Below, piece after piece: positions 18,132-26,820 of a DNA stretch of 64,000 nt. The notes beneath the pieces are model-generated. The model did no database searches, had not been told where the DNA came from, and saw only the letters and a list, made by a program, of their open reading frames with translations. Source of the DNA: an uncultured Sulfitobacter sp. (GTDB lineage Bacteria > Pseudomonadota > Alphaproteobacteria > Rhodobacterales > Rhodobacteraceae); assembly GCF_947502895.1 (NCBI RefSeq), contig NZ_CANNBM010000001.1:1302001-1366000 (forward strand), given 5' to 3'. Made by a program: the position numbers and the translations under genes. Each line of letters starts with the position of its first letter. Positions within the stretch are counted from its first letter, which is position 1.

Positions 18132-18740
18132 ATGGTTCGCATTGCTGCAATCGTTGCTGTTTTTGTTGCAGGTGTTGCCCTGCTGGGAATGGTTTTTCTT
18201 AGCCGCGGCGGTGGGGATGATCAGTTTGCGTCATGCGGAGCAGGTGCCGTGGCGGGTGATCTGGGCGGACCGTTTACCTTGGTTAACGGGGACGGGCAGA
18301 CCGTTACCAGCGCCGAAGTGATTACCGAGCCTACACTGATTTATTTCGGTTATACTTACTGCCCAGACGTTTGCCCACTGGATGTGGATCGCAACGCGGC
18401 TGCTGTTGAAATCCTTGAGGCGCGTGGCCAGTCGGTCAAGCCTGTCTTTATCACCATTGATCCAGCCCGTGATACACCCGAAGTTGTGCGTGATTTTGCC
18501 GAGGCGATGCACCCGCGCATGGTGGGCCTGACAGGCAGTGACGAACAGATCGCCGAAGCGAGTAAAGCTTACCGCACCTACTACAGTGCGCACCCAGCCG
18601 TGGATGGTGAATATCTTGTTGATCATTCGACGTTCAGCTATCTGGTGACGCCTGAACACGGGTTTGTTGAATTTTTCCGCCGCGAGCTGACGCCAGAGCA
18701 GTTGGCCGACAAGGTAGGTTGTTTCATCGATCAGATTTGA
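18132..18740 (+). CDS. senC: SenC/PrrC (SCO1 family) copper protein
   Basis: Membrane-anchored periplasmic thioredoxin-fold protein that helps load the CuA/CuB sites of cytochrome oxidase and influences RegB signalling. 202 residues: one N-terminal membrane helix (3-23), copper-binding YCPDVCP (Cys77 and Cys81), and the conserved His165 in YLVDHSTF. A strong AAGGAG site precedes the start. Lies between divergent regB and downstream regA, the order known from Rhodobacter. Confidence 0.95.
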   Translation: MVRIAAIVAVFVAGVALLGMVFLSRGGGDDQFASCGAGAVAGDLGGPFTLVNGDGQTVTSAEVITEPTLIYFGYTYCPDVCPLDVDRNAAAVEILEARGQSVKPVFITIDPARDTPEVVRDFAEAMHPRMVGLTGSDEQIAEASKAYRTYYSAHPAVDGEYLVDHSTFSYLVTPEHGFVEFFRRELTPEQLADKVGCFIDQI

Positions 18741-18806
18741 CGCGACGCCGTTTCGATCCATATTCATGGGTATACAATGAACCCGTTTTGAATAAGGCGC
18801 CCCGCA

Positions 18807-19361
18807 ATGGCACAAGACCAAACCTACGACCTCGGACCTGATAAAACGCTGTTGTTGCTGGATGATGACGAACCGTTTCTGCGCCGTCTTGCAAAAGCGA
18901 TGGAAAAACGCGGGTTTGATGTGGAAATGGCAGGCTCTGTCGCGGCAGGAAGTGCGATTGCTACGGCCCGCCCACCTGCCTACGCCGTGTGTGATCTGCG
19001 GCTGGAGGATGGCAATGGTCTGGATGTGGTCGAAATTCTGCGGGAAAAGCGCCCTGATGCGCGGGTTGTCGTACTGACGGGTTATGGTGCGATTGCAACC
19101 GCTGTTGCTGCTGTGAAAATCGGTGCTACCGATTATTTGTCGAAACCGGCAGATGCAACGGACATTACCAATGCGCTACTTGCCAAAGGCGACGATCTGC
19201 CCCCACCTCCCGAAAATCCGATGAGTGCGGATCGCGTGCGCTGGGAGCATATTCAGCGGGTGTATGAGCTGTGTGATCGCAACGTCTCCGAGACCGCGCG
19301 CCGCCTGAACATGCACCGTCGCACGTTGCAGCGTATTCTGGCGAAACGCAGCCCGCGCTAG
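18807..19361 (+). CDS. regA: RegA/PrrA/ActR response regulator
   Basis: Global redox response regulator controlling photosynthesis, respiration, carbon and nitrogen fixation genes in relatives. 184 residues. Receiver acid pocket LLLDDDEPF at 16-24, phospho-acceptor Asp63 in VCDLRLEDGNG, and conserved Lys in YLSKPAD. A four-proline linker (PPPP near residue 132) joins a Fis-type helix-turn-helix, SETARRLNMHRRTLQRIL, nearly invariant in this family. Its 3' end overlaps the convergent GNAT gene by 4 bases. Confidence 0.97.
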   Translation: MAQDQTYDLGPDKTLLLLDDDEPFLRRLAKAMEKRGFDVEMAGSVAAGSAIATARPPAYAVCDLRLEDGNGLDVVEILREKRPDARVVVLTGYGAIATAVAAVKIGATDYLSKPADATDITNALLAKGDDLPPPPENPMSADRVRWEHIQRVYELCDRNVSETARRLNMHRRTLQRILAKRSPR

Positions 19362-19843
19362 ATATCGTAGCGTTTCAAGCGTTTGTCCACGAGACTGCCA
19401 TCCGACAGCTCGTACCCTTCGATTATGTCATAGTCGCGGAAGCCGCGGCTTTGATAATATGTTAGCCCACCCTCGTTGTCGGCGCGAATGTTGGCGCGTA
19501 TCCAGACGTACCCAAGGGATTTGGCCGCTTTGGTTGTCGCTTTGAACAGTTCTGATCCAATACCCAGACCCGTCTGGCCGACCTGAACAAATGTGGCTAT
19601 TTCAGCCGCCTCTTCGGGCAACGCCTCGCTTGGGGCGATCCATTGAAAACCTACGACCTTCTCCTGATCGTCCAGCGCCACGTGCCAGGCTGCACGGTCC
19701 GATCCATTTTGCATCCATTCACCCAGATCATCGCCCGTGACGGGGCGCACGATGGCGGTTGTGCCACCAATCTTGATGATTTCGTTGAGCAAGCGCGCCA
19801 TAGAGCCTGTATCAAGCGGCATGGCAGGGCGGACACGTATCAT
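19358..19843 (-). CDS. GNAT-family N-acetyltransferase
   Basis: 161 residues. The acetyl-CoA loop region reads VGQTGLGIGSELFKATTKAAK (start of it near residue 90), and IRANIRADNEGGLTYYQSRGF is the usual beta5-alpha4 segment. Substrate unknown. The start overlaps the stop of the upstream HD-domain gene by 4 bases, so the two are probably co-translated. Confidence 0.85.
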   Translation of the reverse strand: MIRVRPAMPLDTGSMARLLNEIIKIGGTTAIVRPVTGDDLGEWMQNGSDRAAWHVALDDQEKVVGFQWIAPSEALPEEAAEIATFVQVGQTGLGIGSELFKATTKAAKSLGYVWIRANIRADNEGGLTYYQSRGFRDYDIIEGYELSDGSLVDKRLKRYDI

Positions 19844-20436
19844 GGCATTTCCTTTAGTAATTCCGCATGGCGGGCGGTAAAATCCATCCTGACCGCAACG
19901 GGCGGCCTGAGCGTTATCCCTAGCCCCTCTATCAAGGCAGGATCGGGCTTGCCGAAGAACTTGTCAGCCTCTGCAATCTGAAAGCCCGCAATCTGAACTG
20001 CCTCCATCCACGCACTGACACGGTCGGCTCTTTTTATTTGTTTTTTGATCGCGGCGGGTACTTTGGCGGGCAGTCCAAAGCGGATGTGCACAGCGGCCTC
20101 CAGCCTTTCATCCAACGCGCCATATCCCGGCCCGACTGCCGCTTTGACAGGTGAAATCATATCGCCAATCACGTATTCGGGTGCGTCGTGCAAAAGTGCT
20201 GCAAGCCGCCATTTAGCGGGGGCGTTGGGCGCAATGCGGCCGAATATTTCTTCTACAAGCAGAGAATGTTCCGCCACTGAATAGGCGAAATCACCTTTTG
20301 TCTGGCCATTCCACCGCGCCACAAATGCAAGCCCGTGGGCGATGTCTTCGATTTCTATGTCTACTGGGGTCGGGTCCAACAGGTCTAACCTGCGACCTGA
20401 TAACATTCGCTGCCATGCGCGGGGCTGTTGCGCCAT
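19840..20436 (-). CDS. HD-domain phosphohydrolase (YfbR/YfdR-like)
   Basis: 198 residues from ATG 20436 (MAQQPRAWQRMLSGRRLDLL), with AAGGGA upstream; longer frames upstream lack family resemblance. HD metal ligands are visible: SVAEHSLLV (first His), ALLHDAPEYVIGD (His-Asp), and a later KRADRVSAW Asp. Such proteins are 5'-nucleotidase or dNTP phosphohydrolase-like; the substrate here is not determinable. Coupled to the GNAT gene through an ATGA overlap. Confidence 0.85.
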   Translation of the reverse strand: MAQQPRAWQRMLSGRRLDLLDPTPVDIEIEDIAHGLAFVARWNGQTKGDFAYSVAEHSLLVEEIFGRIAPNAPAKWRLAALLHDAPEYVIGDMISPVKAAVGPGYGALDERLEAAVHIRFGLPAKVPAAIKKQIKRADRVSAWMEAVQIAGFQIAEADKFFGKPDPALIEGLGITLRPPVAVRMDFTARHAELLKEMP

Positions 20437-20534
20437 TGTGCTGTTCCCTTTTCCATCGGCGCTTTTGGTTCCCGAATATCTTTCGGAACCAAAACACCAA
20501 GTCTGCTGTTTTCTTTGTAACAAAGGAGAAGACA

Positions 20535-20840
20535 ATGAAAACCATAACGACAGCAGTTGCCGCTCTTTTCGCCCTGTCCACAGCAGTGGCCGCAGACGAG
20601 GTCTGCATGAATGCATCAGAAATGCAGTCATCCTTGATTGACTGGTATGGCGAGCGTCCCGTTGAAGGCCCTTCGGCAAATAACACGCGATTGTGGGTTT
20701 CGGACGCCACAGGCTCATGGACGCTTGTGCGTACAACAGACGAAGGGAAGGCCTGCGTTGCTGCGCAGGGCAGAAACTGGAACGCATCAATGGATGCCAG
20801 TGATGTCCTCTCTGCGATTGCGGAGAATACCGAGAGCTGA
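20535..20840 (+). CDS. Small secreted protein, unknown function
   Basis: 101 residues from ATG 20535 with a strong AAAGGAG site. A clear signal peptide ends near AVAADE (residues 1-20). The mature part has two cysteines (one just after the cleavage site, one in GKACVAAQG), suggesting a disulfide. No family recognised. It stands alone between the divergent HD gene and ahcY. Confidence 0.75.
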   Translation: MKTITTAVAALFALSTAVAADEVCMNASEMQSSLIDWYGERPVEGPSANNTRLWVSDATGSWTLVRTTDEGKACVAAQGRNWNASMDASDVLSAIAENTES

Positions 20841-20935
20841 GGCAATTCGCCTGCGCCCTTCGGCACGCTGCCAGATTGCGAAACAGCCTTTGCAGTGCTA
20901 TGCGCAGCCAAACGTGATCCGAAGGAGCGCCTCGC

Positions 20936-22327
20936 ATGGCCAATGACTACATTGTAAAAGACATCTCGCTTGCCGAATATGGCCGCAAAGAACTGAACAT
21001 AGCCGAGACAGAAATGCCTGGTCTGATGGCGCTGCGCGATGAATATGGCGATGCAAAACCGCTGAAAGGCGCGCGCATCGTAGGCTCGCTTCACATGACC
21101 ATCCAGACTGCTGTCTTGATTGAGACGCTGGTCGAACTGGGCGCAGATGTGCGCTGGGCGTCGTGCAATATCTTTTCGACCCAAGATCATGCGGCCGCTG
21201 CGATTGCCGCGGGCGGTACGCCTGTGTTCGCGATCAAAGGCCAGTCGCTGGAAGAGCACTGGGATTATCTGGATAAGTCCTTCATGTTCCCCGAAGGGCC
21301 AAACCTGATCCTCGACGATGGTGGTGACGCGACACTGTACATTCTGATGGGTGCGCGTGTTGAGCAGGGCGAGACAGAATTGCTCGACGTGCCGACCTCA
21401 GAAGAAGAAGTTGCTGTGTTTGCCCAAATCAAAAAACGTATGGCAGCCAGCCCCGGTTGGTTTACAAAAATGCGGGACCAGATTGTTGGTGTCTCCGAGG
21501 AGACGACAACCGGTGTTCACCGCCTGTATGATCTGTTCAAAAATGACCAGCTCCCCTTCCCCGCGATCAATGTAAACGACTCTGTTACCAAGTCGAAGTT
21601 CGACAACAAATACGGCTGCAAAGAGAGCCTTGTTGACGGTATTCGCCGCGCCACAGACACCATGATGGCGGGTAAAGTTGCTGTTGTTCTGGGCTACGGT
21701 GATGTGGGCAAAGGCTCTGCTGCGTCGCTGTCAGGTGCGGGAGCGCGCGTGAAAGTGACTGAAGTCGATCCGATCTGCGCATTGCAGGCCGCGATGGACG
21801 GGTATGAGGTTGTGCTGCTGGAAGACGTTGTAGACAGCGCCGATATCTTTATCACCACGACCGGCAACAAGGATGTGATCCGCATCGAGCACATGCGCCA
21901 GATGAAGGACATGGCGATCGTCGGAAACATCGGTCACTTTGACAACGAAATTCAGGTTGCCGCCCTCAAGAACCACAAATGGACCAACATCAAAGAGCAA
22001 GTGGACATGATTGAAATGCCTTCGGGCAGCCGCTTGATCCTGTTGTCCGAAGGGCGTTTGTTGAACCTTGGGAACGCCACGGGCCACCCGTCCTTCGTTA
22101 TGTCAGCCTCTTTCACCAATCAGGTGCTGGCGCAGATCGAGCTTTGGACACGTGGCGAGCACTATAAGAACGAAGTGTACATCTTGCCCAAACACCTGGA
22201 TGAAAAAGTCGCGCGCCTGCATCTCGACCGCATCGGCGTGAAATTGTCCAAGCTTGACCCCGAGCAGGCGGCGTACATCGGTGTGACGCCAGAAGGACCG
22301 TTCAAACCAGAGCACTACCGCTACTAA
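20936..22327 (+). CDS. ahcY: S-adenosylhomocysteinase
   Basis: Hydrolyses S-adenosylhomocysteine to adenosine and homocysteine, recycling the product of methyltransferases. 463 residues, the proteobacterial length with the internal insertion. NAD-binding VVLGYGDVGKGSAASL, the SWSSCN-like RWASCNIFSTQDHAAAA catalytic segment and the C-terminal PEHYRY are all present. AAGGAG precedes the start. In Rhodobacter ahcY also lies next to the reg cluster. A strong terminator follows. Confidence 0.98.
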   Translation: MANDYIVKDISLAEYGRKELNIAETEMPGLMALRDEYGDAKPLKGARIVGSLHMTIQTAVLIETLVELGADVRWASCNIFSTQDHAAAAIAAGGTPVFAIKGQSLEEHWDYLDKSFMFPEGPNLILDDGGDATLYILMGARVEQGETELLDVPTSEEEVAVFAQIKKRMAASPGWFTKMRDQIVGVSEETTTGVHRLYDLFKNDQLPFPAINVNDSVTKSKFDNKYGCKESLVDGIRRATDTMMAGKVAVVLGYGDVGKGSAASLSGAGARVKVTEVDPICALQAAMDGYEVVLLEDVVDSADIFITTTGNKDVIRIEHMRQMKDMAIVGNIGHFDNEIQVAALKNHKWTNIKEQVDMIEMPSGSRLILLSEGRLLNLGNATGHPSFVMSASFTNQVLAQIELWTRGEHYKNEVYILPKHLDEKVARLHLDRIGVKLSKLDPEQAAYIGVTPEGPFKPEHYRY

Positions 22328-22350
22328 GCGGCCGCGAAGAGACAAAAACA

Positions 22351-22388
22351 AAAGACCGCGGGGGAAGAAACCTTCGCGGTCTTTTTTT
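22351..22388 (+). terminator. Terminator of ahcY
   Basis: AAAGACCGCG and CGCGGTCTTT form a 10-bp stem around a 14-base loop, followed by a T run. The A-rich 5' side means it can also serve the convergent GNAT gene. Confidence 0.88.
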
Positions 22389-22407
22389 ATCACAGTTCTG
22401 CTCTGTC

Positions 22408-23175
22408 TTAGCGAGTGACTGACAGCATAATCCAGTTTGCATCTTTGTGGTCTGTCCCATGCTGGGCATAGCCTGCCTTTGCCAGCACTTTGGCGGAGCT
22501 GGGATTGTTCTTGTGCACCCGCGCGATCAGGGTGGTAATGCTCGGGTTGTCTGTAAAACAGCGTGCAGTGAACAGGGCCACGACATCGCTGCCGATCCCT
22601 TTGCCCCAAAACGCGCGGCCCAGCCAATAGCTGATCTCGGCTTTGCCGGGGTCTGTATCGTCAACATCATATAGCAATCGCACCTGACCTACGATCCGGC
22701 TGTCGCGCAGCACGGCAAATACCTGATGGTGGTTGCTGGCATTGGACAGCTCAATCAGTGCCGCCGCTGTTTCATTTGTGAGAGGGTCTGGATACGCCTC
22801 GGGCATATATTGCCACATTAGCGGATCATCCAAGAGCGCCCTGTAGTGCGGCAGGTCATACGGCTTCCACGCGCGCAGGCGGTATTGTGGATGCAGCGCG
22901 TTGATCTGTGGTTTGTGCGCAATTGCGCTGTGGCTGCGGGTACGGCGCGCAGGTTTTGCCGCCAGTTGCTCTACGTTGAGATCATCCGTCACCGTTGCGG
23001 GCAGCCAGCCGATTTGCGTTGGATCATAGGCTAAGGGGATGCCCTTATCTCGGCAGAACGACACTTCTTCACGGGTCAGGACGCCGCGGCTGCGTGAGCG
23101 CGCGAGGTCGATCACATTTCCACAGGGCATGGCCAGCGATGCAGATGCGCCGCCTTTGTAATTCTCGTTTGTCAT
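22408..23175 (-). CDS. GNAT-family acetyltransferase (RimJ/RimL-like) with N-terminal extension
   Basis: 255 residues. The C-terminal 165 residues form a RimL-type GNAT domain (YRLRAWKPYDLPHYRALL, then ISYWLGRAFWGKGIGSDVV, and ARVHKNNPSSAKVLAKAGY). The first 85 residues are an extra segment with GVLTREEVSFCRDKGIPLAYD, which I cannot assign. Substrate unknown. Single gene, converging on ahcY. Confidence 0.82.
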   Translation of the reverse strand: MTNENYKGGASASLAMPCGNVIDLARSRSRGVLTREEVSFCRDKGIPLAYDPTQIGWLPATVTDDLNVEQLAAKPARRTRSHSAIAHKPQINALHPQYRLRAWKPYDLPHYRALLDDPLMWQYMPEAYPDPLTNETAAALIELSNASNHHQVFAVLRDSRIVGQVRLLYDVDDTDPGKAEISYWLGRAFWGKGIGSDVVALFTARCFTDNPSITTLIARVHKNNPSSAKVLAKAGYAQHGTDHKDANWIMLSVTR

Positions 23176-23443
23176 AGCACCCTTCCCTAACGACCTGTCA
23201 TCTTTTCAAGATATTGCGGTGTGAGATGGGAAACGGCTCTTGTCAGATCAAGATACCAGCGTGGGACTGTGACGCGCTGCCGCAGTGGTATGAAACCCTG
23301 TCCTTATCTCAGGTCCAGACAGCGACAAGTCGCATGGGGAAAAGCCATTGTAAAAATTCCTTTTGCAGTGTGGTGTTTTCAGATTAGGCTCTGCCCGATA
23401 GTTGGCATCAATGCTGACACTTAATAACCAGGGAGTTAACGAT

Positions 23444-23785
23444 ATGGGCAAGCGGGACGAGTGGATCGCGAAATATGCAGAAGATCTGAAGACCAAGTGT
23501 GGCATGGAGCCTGACATGGATCTTTTGACAAAGGTGACGATTGGTTGTGGCCCGTCGATCTACAACGCAGACGCATCCACCGTAGCAGGCAGCCAGCCTG
23601 CGGAACTGGAAACTGTAAAGAACAACTTTCTGATGAAAAAACTGGGTCTGCCCGATGGTCCAAACCTGATGGAAGCGATCAGCTCCGTGATTGAGATATA
23701 TGGCAAATCCGAGCGGAACAAATACCGCGCTGTGATCTACTACATGCTGACCAAGCATTTTGGCAAAGAAGCTGTTTACAAGTAA
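23444..23785 (+). CDS. DUF2853 family protein
   Basis: 113 residues from ATG 23444, preceded by GGGAG. The conserved core KVTIGCGPSIYNADASTVAG and the closing KYRAVIYYMLTKHFGKEAVY match my memory of DUF2853, a small cytoplasmic family of unknown function. Monocistronic: it has its own terminator at 23810. An upstream in-frame start is not needed and lacks a ribosome site. Confidence 0.85.
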   Translation: MGKRDEWIAKYAEDLKTKCGMEPDMDLLTKVTIGCGPSIYNADASTVAGSQPAELETVKNNFLMKKLGLPDGPNLMEAISSVIEIYGKSERNKYRAVIYYMLTKHFGKEAVYK

Positions 23786-23809
23786 ACGCGCCTCACTACA
23801 GAGTCTTGC

Positions 23810-23840
23810 AAACACCCGTTCATCCGAGCGGGTGTTTCTA
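23810..23840 (+). terminator. Terminator of the DUF2853 gene
   Basis: AAACACCCG and CGGGTGTTT make a perfect 9-bp stem with a 10-base loop, then CTATTTT. Confidence 0.85.
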
Positions 23841-23849
23841 TTTTGAAGC

Positions 23850-24003
23850 TATTTCAAAGGATTGATTTCTTGTGAAAACAGCTTGGTCAGAGTATTTGTT
23901 TTGTACGGCCAGTACGGCCAGAACATATTTCGAATACGTGTGTGGGTTACGGGAGCACACGGGGTGAGAAAGGGTTCTGGCGGGGTGCCGGAACCCTTTT
24001 TTC
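23850..24003 (+). ncRNA. Candidate small RNA with its own terminator
   Basis: Between the DUF2853 terminator and the convergent EVE gene lies about 150 bases with no gene. It contains an exact tandem repeat GTACGGCCA at 23903-23911 and 23912-23920, a hairpin CGTGTG/CACACG at 23937-23961, and a strong hairpin plus T6 at 23969-24002. A second full terminator on the same strand with no open frame before it suggests an independent transcript. Boundaries are approximate. Confidence 0.4.
23969..24002 (+). terminator. Strong intrinsic terminator on the plus strand
   Basis: AAAGGGTTCTGGC pairs with GCCGGAACCCTTT around GGGGT, then T6 overall. It can also weakly serve the EVE gene on the minus strand. 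Confidence 0.8.
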
Positions 24004-24007
24004 AGTT

Positions 24008-24427
24008 TTATGGATCAGTTTTACCCATTGCGCAGACGCGCGACCATTCCGTGTCTGTGACAGGTTGAACCGACAGGCGTGAACTGCGTACCAGCGCCAT
24101 ATCTGCTAGGCTTTCTTCAGACTTTATCATCTCAAGTGTGACGGGTGATGCAAAGGGACGTACCGCACGGATATCCACACAGTCCCAACGGGGATCATCA
24201 GTCGTGCTATCTGGATGGGCGGCAGCGCAGACCTCAACAATACCGACAACGGCCTTTTCTTTTTGGGAATGGTAGAAAAACCCCAGATCACCCACGCTCA
24301 TTTCACGCATGAAATTACGTGCTTGATAGTTGCGCACACCGTCCCATTCCTCGCCTATGTCGCCCTTTGCCACCTGATCGTCCCAGCCCCAGACAGAAGG
24401 TTCTGATTTGAACAGCCAATAGCGCAT
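24008..24427 (-). CDS. EVE (PUA-like) domain protein
   Basis: 139 residues from ATG 24427, giving MRYWLFKSEPSVWGWDDQ, the standard EVE N-terminus. GVRNYQARNFMREM and GFFYHS are further hallmarks. EVE domains are YTH/PUA relatives that bind modified bases in nucleic acid; the cellular role of this single-domain form is not known. The start overlaps the YciI stop by one base (TGATG), so it follows gpsA and the YciI gene in one operon. Confidence 0.9.
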   Translation of the reverse strand: MRYWLFKSEPSVWGWDDQVAKGDIGEEWDGVRNYQARNFMREMSVGDLGFFYHSQKEKAVVGIVEVCAAAHPDSTTDDPRWDCVDIRAVRPFASPVTLEMIKSEESLADMALVRSSRLSVQPVTDTEWSRVCAMGKTDP

Positions 24428-24699
24428 CAGCCGATCACCTTTTTCCATTCGGTCAACGTGACGCGCTCAAACAGTCCGGCCTTTGCATAGGGATCATTCG
24501 CGGCCCATCTTTCGGCCGTTGCCATGTCCGGTACGTCCAGCACAATCATAGATCCACACATGCCACCATCCGCATCAATCAGCGGTCCCGCTAGATGTAC
24601 GTAGTCTGTGCTTTTAAGGTAATCCACATGCGCGGGACGGTTTTCCATCCGCACGTCAAGCGCGCCGGATTTGTCGTGGGCCATCAAACAAACAAGCAT
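24427..24699 (-). CDS. YciI-like protein
   Basis: 90 residues, a single YCII domain (ferredoxin-like fold). MLVCLMAHDKSGALDVR at the start and the DPYAKAGLFERVTLTEWKK tail are characteristic; His8 and the Asp of DPYAKAG are the usual conserved polar pair. Function of the family is poorly defined. It starts one base after the gpsA stop and overlaps the EVE gene. Confidence 0.88.
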   Translation of the reverse strand: MLVCLMAHDKSGALDVRMENRPAHVDYLKSTDYVHLAGPLIDADGGMCGSMIVLDVPDMATAERWAANDPYAKAGLFERVTLTEWKKVIG

Positions 24700-24700
24700 A

Positions 24701-25654
24701 TTATTCTTCCTTTAAGGGTCGGGTGAGCAGGCTATGCACTGCGGTTTTCACATCTAACGATTTATCCAGTAGCCCAGCAACGGCCATTGTGATCGGCATC
24801 TCCAGCTTTGCGTCTTTCGCCACTTGTGCCATGGCGCGGGCGGTAGCGGCGCCTTCGACTGTGATAGTTCCGTCAAAAACCTCACCACGCCCAAGCGATA
24901 GCCCGAGGCGATAGTTGCGTGATCCTTCGGAGGTGCAGGTAAGTGTAAGATCGCCAAATCCTGAAAGCCCTGCAAGCGTATCAGCATCGGCCCCTTTATG
25001 TGCTGCCATGCGCTGCATTTCGGCGTATCCCCGTGTCATCAACGCCGCTCGTGCACTTTCTCCCATGCCCGCACCCATTGCCGTTCCACAAGCAATCGCA
25101 ACCACGTTTTTCAGCGCGCCACCCAGCTCTGCTCCGATGGTATCGTGGGTCCTGTACAGTCGCAGATTGGGCGTGGTCAGCTGCTGTTGTAATGCACGTG
25201 CTGTTTGAGCGTCTTTGCATGCAAGCGTCAGTGCGGTTGGCAAGCCGTGTGCGATGTCAATTGCAAAGCTGGGGCCTGTCAGGATGGCGCTATGTGCTGT
25301 CGGTACCTCTTGTGCAATGACTTCGACAGGGCCAGCGCCAGTGCTTAGCTCGATCCCTTTGCAGCAAGCTACAAGCGTTTTACGGGCGAGCAGATCGGCA
25401 TTGCTGTGCAGAAACCCGCGCAGTTGCTGCATCGGCAGCGCCAGCAGAACCGTTTGCACCGACAGTGCCGCCCTCAGATCATCCGTCACAGTCAGCGCGT
25501 CGGGGAAGGGGCAATCCGGCAGGCGGTGTGCGTTCTGGCGGCTACGCTGCATATCGCCTGCATTACGCGCCCAAAGGGTAACTGGGTGTTGACCTGCCAA
25601 CGAGATGGCCAGTGCAGTACCAAATGCGCCAGCGCCCAAGATCGCAATGCTCAT
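24701..25654 (-). CDS. gpsA: Glycerol-3-phosphate dehydrogenase [NAD(P)+]
   Basis: Reduces dihydroxyacetone phosphate to sn-glycerol 3-phosphate for phospholipid synthesis. 317 residues from ATG 25654, which overlaps the tsaD stop (ATGA). Rossmann motif ILGAGAFGTALA at residues 4-15, LACKG-type loop VACCKGIEL, and catalytic Lys in GGALKNVVAIACG. The order tsaD-gpsA-yciI-EVE is a tight co-oriented block. Confidence 0.96.
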   Translation of the reverse strand: MSIAILGAGAFGTALAISLAGQHPVTLWARNAGDMQRSRQNAHRLPDCPFPDALTVTDDLRAALSVQTVLLALPMQQLRGFLHSNADLLARKTLVACCKGIELSTGAGPVEVIAQEVPTAHSAILTGPSFAIDIAHGLPTALTLACKDAQTARALQQQLTTPNLRLYRTHDTIGAELGGALKNVVAIACGTAMGAGMGESARAALMTRGYAEMQRMAAHKGADADTLAGLSGFGDLTLTCTSEGSRNYRLGLSLGRGEVFDGTITVEGAATARAMAQVAKDAKLEMPITMAVAGLLDKSLDVKTAVHSLLTRPLKEE

Positions 25655-26736
25655 GCCTTGGCCCCCTTTTTGCCACTGCCCAGCATGGCGGGTGCTGCCT
25701 GATCCAAAGGCCAACGGGGGCGTGCTGACAATTCCATACCATCGGGCACACGCGTATTCATTTGCTCAAGCGCCGCGTAGGCGATCATAGCTGCATTATC
25801 AGTACAAAGGGCCAAAGGGGGCGCAATGAATTTGGCCCCGAAGTTCTTGGCAGTCGTTTCTAATGCCGTCCGAATGGCCATGTTTGCCGCAACGCCACCT
25901 GCAACGCAAATGCTGGGATTTTTAGAGAGAGGGGCATATTCATCAAGAGCACGGCGCGTTTTTTCTGCCAGAACATCGACGACAGCGGCCTGAAACCCTG
26001 CCGCTAGATCGGCTTGGTCTCGGGCGGCGAGTTCACCGTCTGACATCAGGCTGTCGCGCTGGCGCAGCACCGCCGTTTTGAGACCCGAGAATGACATGTC
26101 ACATCCCGCACGGTCCAGCAGAGGGCGGGGCAGTTTGAACCGTTTTGCATCACCGGCTTTGGCACGTGTTTCGATCGCGGGACCGCCTGGTTGGGGGAGG
26201 GCCAGCAGGCGTGCCACTTTGTCAAACGCTTCGCCAGGAGCGTCATCAATTGTGCCACCCAACCGCTGAAACTGGTCTGGGCCTGATACGATCAAAAACT
26301 GACAATGGCCGCCCGAAACCAACAACATCAAAAAGGGATAAGCCACCGCATCTGTCAGGCGCGGAGTCAGGGCGTGCCCCGCCAGATGGTTCACACCAAA
26401 GAGCGGGATACCACGCGCCAAGGCAATTCCTTTGGCGCACATTACACCTGATACAACACCACCAATCAGGCCCGGCCCTGCGGTTACGGCAACGGCGTCG
26501 ATATCGCTCAGGCTCAGATGTGCGGCATCCAGCGCCTGTTGAACGCATGTATCGATCTTTTCCGCGTGGGCGCGGGCTGCGATTTCAGGCACGACGCCGC
26601 CGAAATCCGCGTGCAATTCTGTCTGGCCCAACACGATTGAGGATAGCACCTTTGCATCACCAGCCTGCCCGCGCAGAACGGCGGCAGCGGTATCATCACA
26701 GCTGCTTTCAATACCGAGGATCGTTATCGAAGTCAT
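25651..26736 (-). CDS. tsaD: TsaD, tRNA threonylcarbamoyltransferase
   Basis: Transfers the threonylcarbamoyl group to A37 of ANN-decoding tRNAs, with TsaB and TsaE. 361 residues from ATG 26736 (MTSITILGIESSCDDT); the frame upstream has no family match. Metal ligands are in GVNHLAGHAL and in the final TDNAAM segment; SGGHCQF is the ATP-binding signature. Diverges from hemD with about 85 bases between starts. Confidence 0.97.
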   Translation of the reverse strand: MTSITILGIESSCDDTAAAVLRGQAGDAKVLSSIVLGQTELHADFGGVVPEIAARAHAEKIDTCVQQALDAAHLSLSDIDAVAVTAGPGLIGGVVSGVMCAKGIALARGIPLFGVNHLAGHALTPRLTDAVAYPFLMLLVSGGHCQFLIVSGPDQFQRLGGTIDDAPGEAFDKVARLLALPQPGGPAIETRAKAGDAKRFKLPRPLLDRAGCDMSFSGLKTAVLRQRDSLMSDGELAARDQADLAAGFQAAVVDVLAEKTRRALDEYAPLSKNPSICVAGGVAANMAIRTALETTAKNFGAKFIAPPLALCTDNAAMIAYAALEQMNTRVPDGMELSARPRWPLDQAAPAMLGSGKKGAKA

Positions 26737-26820
26737 GTTATGGCTGTTTCCGTTGCGAAGAGGATGCGGGGCAGGTAACACTGTAACGCGCGGCAAACAA
26801 TCCTGAGAGCGGTATCGTGC

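Noticed and set aside
20841..20935. SAH or SAM/SAH riboswitch ahead of ahcY
   Set aside because: The GGAGCGCCTCGC text near the start superficially resembles part of the SAH aptamer, but the second strand of the conserved pseudoknot is not found; it is explained by the ribosome site.
20291..21259. 322-residue minus-strand frame across ahcY and the small secreted gene
   Set aside because: It covers two well-supported plus-strand genes and has shadow-type composition.
26737..26820. hemC expected next to hemD
   Set aside because: No frame or remnant of hydroxymethylbilane synthase lies between tsaD and hemD; it must be elsewhere.
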